The notes under the pieces were generated by a model. It saw nothing but the letters and a program-made list of their open reading frames with translations. It did no database searches and was not told the origin of the DNA. DNA of 64,000 nt from positions 427,993 through 491,992 of the forward strand of contig SWDM01000018.1 in the NCBI GenBank assembly GCA_005116835.1. Direction: 5' to 3'. The stretch is from Nitrospira sp. Lineage in GTDB: Bacteria > Nitrospirota > Nitrospiria > Nitrospirales > Nitrospiraceae. A program made the position numbers and the translations under genes. This document shows positions 1-9,235 of this stretch, piece after piece (the stretch's first letter is position 1; each line of letters opens with the position of its first letter).

Positions 1-99
1 ATAAATCAACGAGTTAGTGCGTCGGTATCGATTTTCAGCCCTTGACACGCAAGATCAGCGAATTCTCGATTGCACCAGCCCTCTCTGACTACGGCAACG

Positions 100-411
100 T
101 CAGTTGCAACATTTGTCCATTTTTTCCTTCATGGCCTCTCGCCCGGCTTTCACCGCCGCCTCGGCATCCGCCGTTTTCTCTGCGAGGAACCTTGTGCCAC
201 GATCGATAGTCTCATCAAGGGAGGCTCGCACCTCCTTCGCCCTTTCAAGAACTTCTTCCTCCGTTTTTCTCGCATAGCCCTTCAAGGCTCGCCGCGCTTC
301 TTCCCCGGACTTAGGCGCGAGAAGAAGGCCTGCCACCACTCCAGCCACAGCTCCCCCTAACAATGCGAGTACCACAGCCGGCGCCGAACATTGTGTCTCT
401 CGATTGTCCAT
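100..411 (-). CDS. YtxH-domain small membrane protein
   Basis: A 103-residue protein with one N-terminal hydrophobic segment (about residues 12-32, Ala/Gly/Val-rich) that ends in LLLAPKSGEEAR, the usual signature of the YtxH family. A charged helical tail rich in Lys and Glu follows. The start was placed at the inner ATG because AAGGAGGG sits at ribosome-binding distance in front of it; an upstream in-frame ATG adds 12 residues but has no such site. YtxH proteins are poorly understood and often stress-linked, so no specific role is claimed. Confidence 0.8.
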   Translation of the reverse strand: MDNRETQCSAPAVVLALLGGAVAGVVAGLLLAPKSGEEARRALKGYARKTEEEVLERAKEVRASLDETIDRGTRFLAEKTADAEAAVKAGREAMKEKMDKCCN

Positions 412-642
412 AGGAATCCCTCCTTGGATAAATTGTGTCTCGCTCATTTAAAAGCGAAGGACGTGCCAGAAAAGCAGAACCTGGAATGCACTCATTACTG
501 TGATTTGACGAGGCATTGAGGGAACTCATGAGGAAGGGAGACCTGCTCCTGTGGCATTCCAGGTCTTAGGAGAACAGAGCGCTGTCGCAATAGGCAACAA
601 CCAGCAACGCGGATGCGGCAGCCCATCCTTCACCCTGTCCCA

Positions 643-1080
643 TCATGCTGGCCCATGCTCACCGGTGAAGCTTCGGAGGTACTGGATGAGGGCCCAGATC
701 TCTCCGTCCGTCAATTGATCTCCATATCCAACTAAGCCGGTACCGGGCGATCCGTTTTTAATCAACCAGAAGACTTCGCCTTCCGTACGCTGGCTCCAGA
801 ATCCCTGGTCCTGGAAATTGCGCGGTGAGGGATTCAACCGGGTGGCCAAAGGCCCATTACCGTCCCCATCTTTCCCATGACACCTGAAGCAGGCGCCCTT
901 GCCGTTATAGATCGTCTTCCCCTGCGCGGCGGTCTCAGGGGAATTCGGCAAGGGGCTCGTGAGCACGCGCGCCTCGGCCAGCTTGTCAGCCGGCACCAAC
1001 AACTGGACCCTCTGCCGTTCGGCAGCCCAGGAAGGGATGGTAAGAGAAACCACGAAGGCCAGTAATAGAAATATGCTCAT
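643..1080 (-). CDS. Monohaem c-type cytochrome, periplasmic
   Basis: A 145-residue protein with an N-terminal signal peptide ending near SWAAE and one haem-binding motif, CFRCH (about residues 64-68), followed by GKDGDGNGP. The likely distal ligand region contains the phrase GSPGTGLVGYGDQLTDGEIW. It is a close paralogue of the cytochrome at 4728-5282 (shared LVPADKLAEAR, LTSPLP and PSPRNFQ stretches) but lacks that protein's Gly/Met-rich tail. It probably carries electrons in the periplasm; its partner is unknown. No strong ribosome-binding site is visible before the ATG. Confidence 0.85.
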   Translation of the reverse strand: MSIFLLLAFVVSLTIPSWAAERQRVQLLVPADKLAEARVLTSPLPNSPETAAQGKTIYNGKGACFRCHGKDGDGNGPLATRLNPSPRNFQDQGFWSQRTEGEVFWLIKNGSPGTGLVGYGDQLTDGEIWALIQYLRSFTGEHGPA

Positions 1081-1168
1081 TCCATATCCGTACTTGAAAG
1101 AATATACGATGTGCTCTCGTTAGCATTGAAAGCCAGGAAGCCTTGGTCTGTCGGCCCTGTTTCTGACT

Positions 1169-1969
1169 TCATACGTTTCCCCCAAACAGTTTCATGCCGT
1201 TGTGAATCATCATGACAATGGCGACCAGGATTGCGATTCCGGCGAAACTCTTTGCCAATGTCGCCTGTGAGACCTGTTGAGCGCCCCACGATCCTCCGGT
1301 CATGCCGATGGCGCTACCAAGCAGCAAGAGACCAGCGAGAGGCCAATCCACCTGCCCCGATTGCAGATGGCCGACGAGTCCTCCGATGGCAACGAGGGCA
1401 ATAATCAGCAGTGAGGTGCTCACAGCCATTCACATGGGAAACCCCAGCACAAGGGCGAGTGCCGGCACGATCACGAAGCCGCCGCCGACGCCGAAGAATC
1501 CGGTCAACAGCCCGACGACCATGCCGATCAGCGAGACCTTGACCCAGCAGGAACGAGGAAAGCGTTCAGCACAGCTCTCGCCGGTAAATTGGCTGTCGCT
1601 TTGACTGCTGCTTCGCCACATCCGCCAGGCCGATACGATCATCACGACGCTGAACAGCAGGAGCACCGTTTCTCCCTGCACGAACCGATGGCCGAATGCG
1701 CCGACCCATGCGCCGGCTGCGCCGGTGATGCTGAAGATCAATCCTGGCTTCACCCTCACCTCATCGGACTTTCTCCGTTGAAACACGCCGATCAAGGCCG
1801 AAGCCGCGACCACCATCAACGACAGAACAGTGGCCGGCTGCACCTTCATGCCGAGCAGGTATACCAGCAGCGGAATTGCCAGGAGGGAACCACCTCCGCC
1901 GGTGGCCCCCAGCGCAAAGCCGATCAATCCTCCTGATAGAAGGGCCAATCCTGCATGGTCAATGGTCAT
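1169..1969 (-). pseudogene. TauE/SafE-family exporter split by an in-frame TGA
   Basis: Two contiguous pieces in the same frame make up one TauE/SafE (sulfite/organosulfur exporter) membrane protein. The first 179 residues (1430-1969) carry the N-terminal half, including GFALGATGGGGS and the second-half start LTGFFGVGGGF, and end at GFPM-TGA. The next codon is ATG, and the following 86 residues (1169-1429) complete the last transmembrane helices (MAVSTSLLIIALV). A single CGA-to-TGA change would explain the break. It follows the persulfide dioxygenase gene by 76 bp on the same strand, which fits export of sulfur oxyanions. The second half could be made by reinitiation at the adjacent ATG, so some function may remain. 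Confidence 0.75.
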
Positions 1970-2045
1970 TGGTCAATCGTCGTCCGTGAGGCGCTGCTCA
2001 TCACTCGTAGCACACATCCCGACTCTCTTGATCTGCATCGACCCC

Positions 2046-3128
2046 TCACGCCTCCGTCGGAAATCCCGCTTGTTTCCATCCCTGCATCCCGCCCATCATG
2101 ACCTGGACTTTGGGGAAACCGGCCTGCATGAGAATCTGCGCGGCGGTATGGGCTCGCCCTCCTGCTTTGCAGATTGCGACAATCTCTCGACCGCGATAGG
2201 TCTCCAACTCGGACAGCCGATGCGAAAGCTTGGCAACCGGGATGTTGGTCACCCCTTTGATATGGCCAAGTTCCCCGCTCAACTCGTGGGGATCACGCAC
2301 GTCGAGCAAGAACAGGCGAGGCTCTATCGCCAGTTTACGGGAAACTTCTTCCACAGGAATCCCGACGACCTGCTGGTCGTTTGCCCCAACTTCCAATGTC
2401 CCTTTGACCTCACAGGCCGGTACGTCGACAGGAATCCAGGCTGCCTTCGGATCGCGTGCGCAGGCATAGTTGGCCTTCAGCACCTCCTTCATCCAATCGG
2501 CGGGACCGAGTGTGAGCCCTTCAAGATAGTCGATGTACTCCTGCTTGGTGCGAGGTTTCAAATTGGGATTGCGGAGTTTCTGATCTTTTAAACTCGATGG
2601 TTGGCGTCCCCGATACTCGTGGGCCGGATACACGATGAGGTGATCGGGCAGGCCGAGCACCCGCTGCATGCTGTCCCAATGTTCGCCGGGATCGCCACCT
2701 GGCAGATCCGTGCGCCCGGCGCCAGCCTCGTCCAAAAACAGGACGTCTCCGGTCAGAATGCGATCCTCCAGCACCAGCGCAATGCTGTCTTTTGTATGCC
2801 CCGGCGTGGTCATCACTTTCACCGGAATATTCCCCAGATGGCAGGCAAACCCGTCCATCAGGTGCATGGTGACACAACGGGCCGGAGCTTTTTGATGCAT
2901 GACGTATTCGCAGCCCGTCTTATCCTTGAGCGCCGCCCCGCCGGAGATATGATCAGCATGGGTATGCGTATCGATGACGTGCGTCAGTGTGAGCTTTCGT
3001 TGATCCAGCGTCTTGAGGTAGTCCTCGACATGTTCCAGAACCGGATCGACCAGGATCGTTTCACGACTCCTCTCGTCGCCGATCAGATAGGTCCGACAGG
3101 CATGAGGATTGAGTTGTTCGAATATCAT
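2046..3128 (-). CDS. Persulfide dioxygenase-rhodanese fusion (ETHE1/Blh-like)
   Basis: A 360-residue two-domain enzyme. Residues about 1-245 form a metallo-beta-lactamase fold with the metal motif THTHADH (near residue 55), later metal ligands in TTPGHT and LTGDVLF, and YPAHEY, as in ETHE1-type glutathione persulfide dioxygenases. Residues about 260-360 form a rhodanese domain with the active-site loop AICKAGGRA, whose Cys would carry the persulfide. The enzyme would oxidise sulfane sulfur to sulfite in the cytoplasm. The start follows AGGAGGGG at good spacing. The TauE-type exporter gene 76 bp downstream would remove the product. Confidence 0.9.
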   Translation of the reverse strand: MIFEQLNPHACRTYLIGDERSRETILVDPVLEHVEDYLKTLDQRKLTLTHVIDTHTHADHISGGAALKDKTGCEYVMHQKAPARCVTMHLMDGFACHLGNIPVKVMTTPGHTKDSIALVLEDRILTGDVLFLDEAGAGRTDLPGGDPGEHWDSMQRVLGLPDHLIVYPAHEYRGRQPSSLKDQKLRNPNLKPRTKQEYIDYLEGLTLGPADWMKEVLKANYACARDPKAAWIPVDVPACEVKGTLEVGANDQQVVGIPVEEVSRKLAIEPRLFLLDVRDPHELSGELGHIKGVTNIPVAKLSHRLSELETYRGREIVAICKAGGRAHTAAQILMQAGFPKVQVMMGGMQGWKQAGFPTEA

Positions 3129-3362
3129 TCTTTGTCCCCTCCTTTTTGTAAGAGATACCTATCGGTGAGAGTCATAGCCACGGAAAAGGGTTCACGCCTG
3201 CTACTCGTACTGTCCCATTCTGCATTCGTGTACCGGACGTCTCAGTATTTTTAGCAGTCGGCCGGCTCAGCCATTTGCGATGTTTCAGGAGGTGCGCCAC
3301 AAAACTATTCACATATCGGGGAGTAGGTGACGGGGGCAAGAGTATCTGCCTATGCGGATTGA

Positions 3363-3824
3363 TTACTGTTGCCCAAAAGCCCGTATATATCGCAACACCT
3401 GCCAGGCCTCTTCTTCTGTCAGCACGAGGGGAATAAAGGGAGCCATCGCCGTGCCCTTGCTGCCATTCTTCAAAATCCAGAAGAGTTCTCCGTCGGTTCG
3501 CGCGGCCTGCCAAGTCTTGTCGGTAAAATTTCTCGGCAAGGGGCCTTTCAGAGTCCTCGGGTCAATATCCGCCCCCAGCCCTTTCCCATCCGGCCCATGA
3601 CACACTTTGCAAAAAGCCTTTCCTTCATACAGGGCTTTGCCCTTGGCAATGGTCGCCTCATCGGCAGGGAGTGGATTCGTCACAGCGCGGGCCGCTTCGA
3701 TCTGGTCCCGTGGTACTCGCGGACGCATGACCGCCTTGTCAGCCGCCCACGTCAGGCCCTCGGTAATCAGGGAAAACCCCACCACCACCAACATCATCGA
3801 CGTAATCCCGAGTCGATTGGTCAT
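3363..3824 (-). CDS. Monohaem c-type cytochrome, periplasmic
   Basis: A 153-residue protein with a signal peptide (ending near LTWAAD) and one haem site, CKVCH, followed by GPDGKGLGADIDP. The later segment, DGELFWILKNGSKGTAMAPF, matches the pattern of the other small cytochromes in this block and supplies the probable Met ligand. AAGGA lies 8 nt before the ATG. It is likely an electron carrier in the periplasm; donor and acceptor cannot be told from sequence. Confidence 0.85.
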   Translation of the reverse strand: MTNRLGITSMMLVVVGFSLITEGLTWAADKAVMRPRVPRDQIEAARAVTNPLPADEATIAKGKALYEGKAFCKVCHGPDGKGLGADIDPRTLKGPLPRNFTDKTWQAARTDGELFWILKNGSKGTAMAPFIPLVLTEEEAWQVLRYIRAFGQQ

Positions 3825-3900
3825 GACGAACGTCCTTCTTTAAATGAGATAGAAGCAGAGCAAGGAGAACCTGTTGCCAGGCTCCCCTCGCCAGCCCATC

Positions 3901-3994
3901 TTGTCCATTTGGTCTGTTTGGTCTATCAGGTCTGTCTGATTCAACCAAACAAACGAGATAGACCAGATCAACAAGAGAGACCAGACAGACCAGG
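3901..3994. repeat. Intergenic inverted repeat, family R1 (TTTGGT/ACCAAA arms)
   Basis: A left arm of T/G-rich units (GTCTGTTTGGTCTATC) faces a right arm with the complementary CCAAACAAAC and GATAGACC units around the centre TGATTCAACC. It is one of six copies in the window. It lies just 3' of the DUF1264 gene, the position also seen for most other copies. Confidence 0.7.
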
Positions 3995-4022
3995 CTTATT
4001 TTTTCCCCACAGCCTGCTGAGC

Positions 4023-4553
4023 TTACTTGGTTCGATGCTTGTGGCCGACCGATTGCGGATGGCCAACCACTCCTGTGGGCGCTTTGGCTCCATCCGGCCA
4101 GAGATGGAAGATGATCCCGTCTGTCTGAGCTGCAACTGCGGCGACTTCTTTGGCTTGGGCTTCTGGCATATCGAGAATCTGGACGCGACCGGTGGCAATC
4201 TCTACCTCGTGGTCATGGTAGTACTTGTTCCAGGCTTTCAGCGGTACATCCTTCCGCGAGATGGACTTGGCCACGAAATACTCGACATCCGTGAGCCGCG
4301 CATTAGGATCGGTCGATTCAAACAACAGACATTGCAGGATTTCGGGAGAAATTCCCTTGCAGTAATGGTGATAGGGGCCGTGCACGGTGCCGTCTTCAAA
4401 TTTGTGCGGGGCCATGACATGAAGGGTAAAACCGTCCGCCGGACCCGGCTTCTTCTCCGCCGCCGGAGCAGGGGCATTGTCTTGAGCCAACGCAACGCCC
4501 GCGGAGAACACAGCGAAACTCAATACCGATGCAATACTCAATGATCGAATCAT
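4023..4553 (-). CDS. DUF1264-family secreted protein
   Basis: A 176-residue protein with a clear signal peptide (cleavage near ALAQD). The mature part carries phrases typical of DUF1264/OBAP-like proteins: HGPYHHYCK, ILQCLLFES, and ARLTDVEYFVAK. Several conserved His residues (HHYCK, YYHDHEVE) suggest metal or cofactor binding, but the family's biochemical role is not established. AGGAGG precedes the ATG at good spacing. An R1 inverted repeat follows its 3' end. Confidence 0.75.
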   Translation of the reverse strand: MIRSLSIASVLSFAVFSAGVALAQDNAPAPAAEKKPGPADGFTLHVMAPHKFEDGTVHGPYHHYCKGISPEILQCLLFESTDPNARLTDVEYFVAKSISRKDVPLKAWNKYYHDHEVEIATGRVQILDMPEAQAKEVAAVAAQTDGIIFHLWPDGAKAPTGVVGHPQSVGHKHRTK

Positions 4554-4727
4554 GAGGACCTCCTGAGGTTAAGACACGGGTGACTCAGTCTAGTTTATCT
4601 AGACCGAGAAAGACTCTAATACGTTCGACAGACTGTGGGAGACACGGAGCTTCAAAAAGATTTAACTATTTTCTTGGGAGTTTGACGTCTGGATTGAATA
4701 ATCAACATTCATCGTTGAACATTGCAG

Positions 4728-5282
4728 TTATCGGCCACAGGCGGCGCCTTCACAACCGTCCATCCCACCTCTCCGACCGCCCTGTCCCATGCCGCCCCCT
4801 GACCCCTTCATAGGTCCCATGCCTTCTCCACGTCCCATCATGCCGGGTCCATGTTCGCCGCCGAAGTTTCGGATGTACTGGATGAGAGCCCAGATTTCTC
4901 CATCGGTCAGTTGCTCGCCAAATCCGACCATGGAGGTGCCGACCGATCCATACTTGATCACCCAGAAGATTTCCCCCTCCGTCCGATGGCGCCAGAACCC
5001 ATGGTGCTGGAAATTGCGGGGCGAGGGTTTCAGCTGAGCCGCCAGCGGCCCATTGCCGTCCCCTTCTTTCCCATGACAGTTGAAGCAGGCACCCTTGCCG
5101 TCGTAGATCGCCTTGCCCTGCGCGACGGTCTCCGGGGATTTCGGCAAGGGGCTTGTAAGCGCGCGGGCTTCGGCCAGTTTTCCGTCCGGCACCAACTGCT
5201 GCATCATGTGCTGTTCTGCTGCCCCAACAGGGATGGCAAGAGACACCAACATAGCCATCAAAGAGAAAATACTCGGCCTCAT
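4728..5282 (-). CDS. Monohaem c-type cytochrome with Gly/Met-rich tail
   Basis: A 184-residue cytochrome with a signal peptide, the haem motif CFNCH and the GSVGTSMVGFGEQLTDGEIW segment. It is a paralogue of the protein at 643-1080. It differs by a C-terminal tail of about 35 residues rich in Gly and Met (GPGMMGRGEGMGPMKG) ending in CEGAACGR, which could bind a soft metal such as copper (inference). The start was placed at the ATG preceded by AAAGGAGGAG; an upstream ATG would add 37 residues without signal-peptide character. Confidence 0.85.
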   Translation of the reverse strand: MRPSIFSLMAMLVSLAIPVGAAEQHMMQQLVPDGKLAEARALTSPLPKSPETVAQGKAIYDGKGACFNCHGKEGDGNGPLAAQLKPSPRNFQHHGFWRHRTEGEIFWVIKYGSVGTSMVGFGEQLTDGEIWALIQYIRNFGGEHGPGMMGRGEGMGPMKGSGGGMGQGGRRGGMDGCEGAACGR

Positions 5283-5636
5283 CACACTCCTCCTTTGATT
5301 GATCATCTGATGCAGAACATCAAACCAGCAACGAGCAGAGACATTCCTTACGGAACGACATTCGGTTCGATATCGACGCCAAGACCGATCCAAGCCCTAA
5401 GGCGATCGTGTCACGTGATCGAAGGTGCCGTCTCGACGACTCGAAGTACGGATCAGCAACCTCTATGCCAATCGTGCAAATAACCGAGGGCTGAACACAG
5501 TTGAATTAACGGGGTGTTCGACGATGGAGACATCAGTATCGATCAGTCGCGCGACGGAAGTGGGGAGACTTGCAACGGTAGAGGCTGGAAACTGAGGCGA
5601 AATGCCACTGTGGAAGGATCGATGAAAGCTCAGCAG

Positions 5637-6080
5637 TTACGGATTCACTGGAGACGTCACGGTCTTCACACCGACTCCGTATGTATAGACCAACTCGCCT
5701 CCCCAATAGCCAGTGAGAGTCAGGACGACAATCCCTATCACACCAAGACCGAGAGTCAGAGAGCGGATTTCTTTGAGCAACCCCCACCGCATGACAAGTC
5801 GCAATCCCAACAACGCGACAAAAACGACCAGCGTGACTGTCCCCAGGCTTTCGTGGAGTTCAAGCACCCACTCCGGCACACCGGCCTCCTCTGCCGCGTC
5901 TTCTTCTATCTTGCCCGTGGCCACCGCAAGCGCCGCGCTCATCACGCCGGCCACCAACGTATAGAAGCTTGTGTCTCGAAGCCCTCCCGTCGGCCAGCGA
6001 GACGCAAGGGCATCGAACGCCACGCTGGCGCATAGCAGCCCGATAGGAAAATGGACCACAATCGGATGAATCGGATGCAT
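5637..6080 (-). CDS. DUF2231 integral membrane protein
   Basis: A 147-residue protein that begins HPIHPIVVHFPIGLL, the hallmark of the DUF2231 family, and has four predicted membrane segments. The His residues at the N-terminus may bind haem or metal, as suggested for related redox membrane proteins, but this is not shown here. It sits among cytochrome and copper protein genes on the same strand. Confidence 0.8.
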   Translation of the reverse strand: MHPIHPIVVHFPIGLLCASVAFDALASRWPTGGLRDTSFYTLVAGVMSAALAVATGKIEEDAAEEAGVPEWVLELHESLGTVTLVVFVALLGLRLVMRWGLLKEIRSLTLGLGVIGIVVLTLTGYWGGELVYTYGVGVKTVTSPVNP

Positions 6081-6153
6081 GCCGTCTCTTGCTCCAGCCC
6101 CCTTTATTCATGAACACTCCTGCGCAATCGCCGAGCCGTCTGAAGAATGCGGG

Positions 6154-6771
6154 TTAGTGTTTATGCTCAGCTGCCCCCTCTTTCCCAGCTCCTCCACTTT
6201 TCCCATGCCCTCCGCCTTGCATTCCGCTCATGCCACTCATCCCACCGGTATGCTGCCCCTCTCCTCCCATCATCATCTCCATCATCTTGTCCCTCATTAA
6301 GTGAGCCTTCTCACGCTGTTCGGGAGTCAATATCGCGATCGCGTCGCGCTTCGACTTGATCGTCACAAACAGCAGGCCGCCTTCCGCCTTCTTGAGTTGG
6401 TCCACTTTGGCCTGAATCACTGCCGAGCTAGCCTGTTCATCCTCGACTAACGCATGCAATTCGAGCTGTGCCACCTTGACATCGGCCTCCACTCTGACTT
6501 GCGCGCGACTCAGATCCAGCTGCATGGATTTCAGCTTGCCGATCTGCTCCGATGTGAGGCCGATTTCTTTCCCATGCTTGAGGAGGTGCTTCAGGTCATA
6601 GCCGCCGTGCTCGGCCTGATGGTTCTGATCGTGGCCCTCATGCATTTCACACATGTGGCCACACATCATTTCTCCATGGCCCCCATCCGCTCGAACAGTT
6701 TGGACATTCGCGCCAAGAAGCGCCACTGATCCCCATACGAGGACCGCTGCATATCGAGAGACCTTCATCAT
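6154..6771 (-). CDS. Spy/CpxP-like periplasmic protein, His/Met-rich
   Basis: A 205-residue exported protein. After the signal peptide comes a Cys/His/Met-rich stretch (GEMMCGHMCEMHEGHDQNH), then a long helical region with the LTxxQ-type motifs LTSEQIGKLK and LTPEQREKAH. The tail is again Met/Gly/His-rich. Spy/CpxP family proteins are periplasmic chaperones or metal-responsive accessory proteins. The extra metal-binding-like residues point to copper, nickel or zinc handling (inference). AGGGAGGT precedes the ATG. Confidence 0.8.
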   Translation of the reverse strand: MMKVSRYAAVLVWGSVALLGANVQTVRADGGHGEMMCGHMCEMHEGHDQNHQAEHGGYDLKHLLKHGKEIGLTSEQIGKLKSMQLDLSRAQVRVEADVKVAQLELHALVEDEQASSAVIQAKVDQLKKAEGGLLFVTIKSKRDAIAILTPEQREKAHLMRDKMMEMMMGGEGQHTGGMSGMSGMQGGGHGKSGGAGKEGAAEHKH

Positions 6772-6870
6772 GACTGGTTACCTCCCTTATTCGTTGTGAC
6801 TTGGAATGACCCTGCCTTCATCTCTATTGAAACGGTCTTGCTCTTGTATCGCACCGCACTCGTCCATTCA

Positions 6871-7905
6871 TTACAAATCCAGCACTACCATCTTGCGGTG
6901 GAATCGAGTGATGACGTTGGGATCCGGCGCCAGGCGCATGGGGGCTGCGTCCTTACCACTGTACGGCAGCAAATTCAGCACGTACCGTAGGCTTTCCAAT
7001 CGCGCCGCCTGCTTGTCGTTGGCCTTGACGATAATCCAGGGGCTGAATGTCGTATGGGTCTTGCTGAACATTTCCTCTTTGTAGCGGGTATAGGCATCCC
7101 ACAGTTCTTGTGCCTTCTCGTCGACCGGGCTCAACTTCCATTGCTTGAGTGGATTCTGCCTGCGCGCTTCGAATCGCTTCGCTTGCTCTTCCTTGGAAAT
7201 GGAAAACCAAAACTTGATGATCGTCACCCCGTCTTCATAGAGCATATGTTCGAACTCCGGAACCTGCTGCAGGAACCGCTGGTGTTCCTTCTTGCTGCAG
7301 AACCCCATCACCGGTTCGACCACGGCGCGGTTGTACCAGCTTCGGTCGAAGAACACGATCTCGCCCTTGTTGGGCAGCTGACGGATATAGCGCTGAAAGT
7401 ACCATTGCCCACGTTCTTCATCCGACGGTTTTGGCAGCGCGACCACCCTCATAGCCCGGGGATTCAGATGCTCGGTGAACCGGCGGATCGTCCCGCCCTT
7501 CCCCGCTGCATCGCGCCCTTCGACCAGAATCGCGATCCGTTCTCCATTGCTCTGCACCCATCGTTGAAGCCTGACCAATTCGACTTGCAATTGCCGCAAC
7601 TCTTGCTCATACAGCAGCGTCTTGCGCACCTCCTCGATATCGACGGCTTTGTTCTCAAGGAGCTTCAAAAATCCTTTTCTCGTGTTGACCCTTCGGAGAT
7701 CGTCCTCGGTCAAACCGTGGCCCGGTTCGCCGATGCGTCCAAGACCCTGGCTGACCAAGCCGCTAAGCGGGGCTCGATAACCGTCCCCTTCCCGGGGCAC
7801 CATTGTTGGAATGGTCTCCAGCTCATTGGGTTCATCGATGCCCAACTCATCCCGCCGACTCACTCGGCCTTTTGATTTTCCGCTCGATTCGCCATTGGTG
7901 GCCAT
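6871..7905 (-). CDS. ppk2: Polyphosphate kinase 2 family protein
   Basis: A 344-residue protein with the PPK2 catalytic core: Walker A EGRDAAGKGGTI (near residue 130), lid-type motif ARRQNPLKQWK and Walker B-type motif FFDRSWYNRAVVEP. PPK2 enzymes transfer phosphate between polyphosphate and nucleotides, usually making NTP or NDP from polyphosphate. The first 60 residues are charged and poorly conserved. AAAGGGATC lies before the ATG. A DsrE gene ends upstream on the same strand 27 bp away, so the two may be cotranscribed. Confidence 0.9.
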   Translation of the reverse strand: MATNGESSGKSKGRVSRRDELGIDEPNELETIPTMVPREGDGYRAPLSGLVSQGLGRIGEPGHGLTEDDLRRVNTRKGFLKLLENKAVDIEEVRKTLLYEQELRQLQVELVRLQRWVQSNGERIAILVEGRDAAGKGGTIRRFTEHLNPRAMRVVALPKPSDEERGQWYFQRYIRQLPNKGEIVFFDRSWYNRAVVEPVMGFCSKKEHQRFLQQVPEFEHMLYEDGVTIIKFWFSISKEEQAKRFEARRQNPLKQWKLSPVDEKAQELWDAYTRYKEEMFSKTHTTFSPWIIVKANDKQAARLESLRYVLNLLPYSGKDAAPMRLAPDPNVITRFHRKMVVLDL

Positions 7906-7931
7906 ACAGTGATCCCTTTCTTTGGGCGAAA

Positions 7932-8291
7932 TCAGAATGCCACGTTGCGGTCACGTTCAGCGACTGCCTTGATATAGTCTGGCATGCCCTTGATCGTCGC
8001 GCCAGAAACAAGATCCCCCACGCCAATCTGCCGCGCTACGGCGCAGGCCCCGCAGACCCAGATGGGGATATTCGCGGCTAACACGGCTGCCAACAGATCT
8101 TTCAAAGGCGTCAGATTCACTCCAATCACATGATCGGCAGTTTCTTTGCGCCCGAGCGTCACTGCTTCATTCCAAAGCCAGAGCACGACCTCGTGCCCTT
8201 GCTCCTTCGCCACTTTCGCTGCCATAAACGGCAGCGTCGCCATCGTGGGATCGTCCGTGCCCCGACTACCGGAAATAATGAATGTCGCCAT
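7932..8291 (-). CDS. DsrE-family protein
   Basis: A 119-residue protein starting MATFIISGSRGTDDPTMA with the DsrE/F-like alpha/beta fold pattern (MAAKVAKEQGHEVVLWLWNEAV). The segment IWVCGACAVARQ holds two Cys residues where sulfur-carrying members of the family have their active Cys. The start follows AAGGAG at the right distance; a possible upstream start adds only six residues. A role in sulfur relay would fit the persulfide dioxygenase upstream, but this is inference. Confidence 0.8.
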   Translation of the reverse strand: MATFIISGSRGTDDPTMATLPFMAAKVAKEQGHEVVLWLWNEAVTLGRKETADHVIGVNLTPLKDLLAAVLAANIPIWVCGACAVARQIGVGDLVSGATIKGMPDYIKAVAERDRNVAF

Positions 8292-8555
8292 AATCTGCTC
8301 CTTGGACAAGTAATCAGCTGTCAGCCATCAGCATCCGGCTGACTGCAAGTTGTAACCTATGTCATAATTGCAAGCCGGCACTCCGAATCAGGCCAACGGC
8401 GCGAAGCTCAAGGACATACCTGTATTTTCCCGAGCGATTAAACGATTTATTCATGACCGTGTCTGCAATGTAGAGACTGAATCCCATCAAAAATCGAGTT
8501 TGAGATAGACTCGAGTCGACGTAAGCCTTTCTCAACAAGCAGTGCTGCTCTCTGG

Positions 8556-9023
8556 TTATTGCCCCACGACTATTCTGCCCCCCATATCTGCATCTGCCCG
8601 ATGAAGGGGGCAGTAGAATCGATAGGTCACCATCTCTCCATCGGCAGTGATCGCATCGCTCGCCATCCGATCCCTGTCGATCACGGTCTGCTCAATCCCC
8701 TCAGGCGGAATGGTAATCCGAAGCGGCCTGGTGATCTGAACACCTCCCTCTTCTATAGACTCAAACAACGCCGGGGCTTCAAACACATGGGTCCGTTTGG
8801 TTGGATTTTCAAACCGAAAAACCAACGGCTCGGTGAAATCCGTGCTCCGGTGAATGACGATTTCCCTGGGAAGCCAAACCGCTTGCTGATCTTCGGCCTC
8901 ACGAGCGACAAACGCAATTTCCTTCGCCCATACGGCAAACGGTATGGCAAGCACTCCGACGCCAATCACAAACCCAATCCATACACCGACAGCGCGAGCG
9001 AGTTGTCTCCTGAACCCTTTCAT
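8556..9023 (-). CDS. Cupredoxin-domain protein (blue copper-like)
   Basis: A 155-residue protein with an N-terminal signal/anchor segment followed by a plastocyanin-like domain. Type 1 copper ligands are visible: His in KRTHVFEAP and the C-terminal loop FYCPLHRADADMGG, which gives Cys, His and Met. It is likely a periplasmic electron carrier or copper-binding domain. AAAGGA precedes the ATG. The neighbouring genes encode a second cupredoxin-like protein and a tetrahaem cytochrome. Confidence 0.8.
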   Translation of the reverse strand: MKGFRRQLARAVGVWIGFVIGVGVLAIPFAVWAKEIAFVAREAEDQQAVWLPREIVIHRSTDFTEPLVFRFENPTKRTHVFEAPALFESIEEGGVQITRPLRITIPPEGIEQTVIDRDRMASDAITADGEMVTYRFYCPLHRADADMGGRIVVGQ

Positions 9024-9235
9024 GTGGTGTTTCCTTTACCCACTACACGACCCGCGCAGCCTCTCATCCCAGCGCCACCCATCACAAGAACAGGTCCGCC
9101 AGTCCCGGCTCAACTTCGGTATGAACTTTCGCCGGTCAGGACCGGAATCCTCACCCTCCCTCTCCTTCGTTCGAAGAACAACAACCGATTCTACATCTTG
9201 GTGGAACACGTTTCAGAGTGAGACCAGGAAGACAC

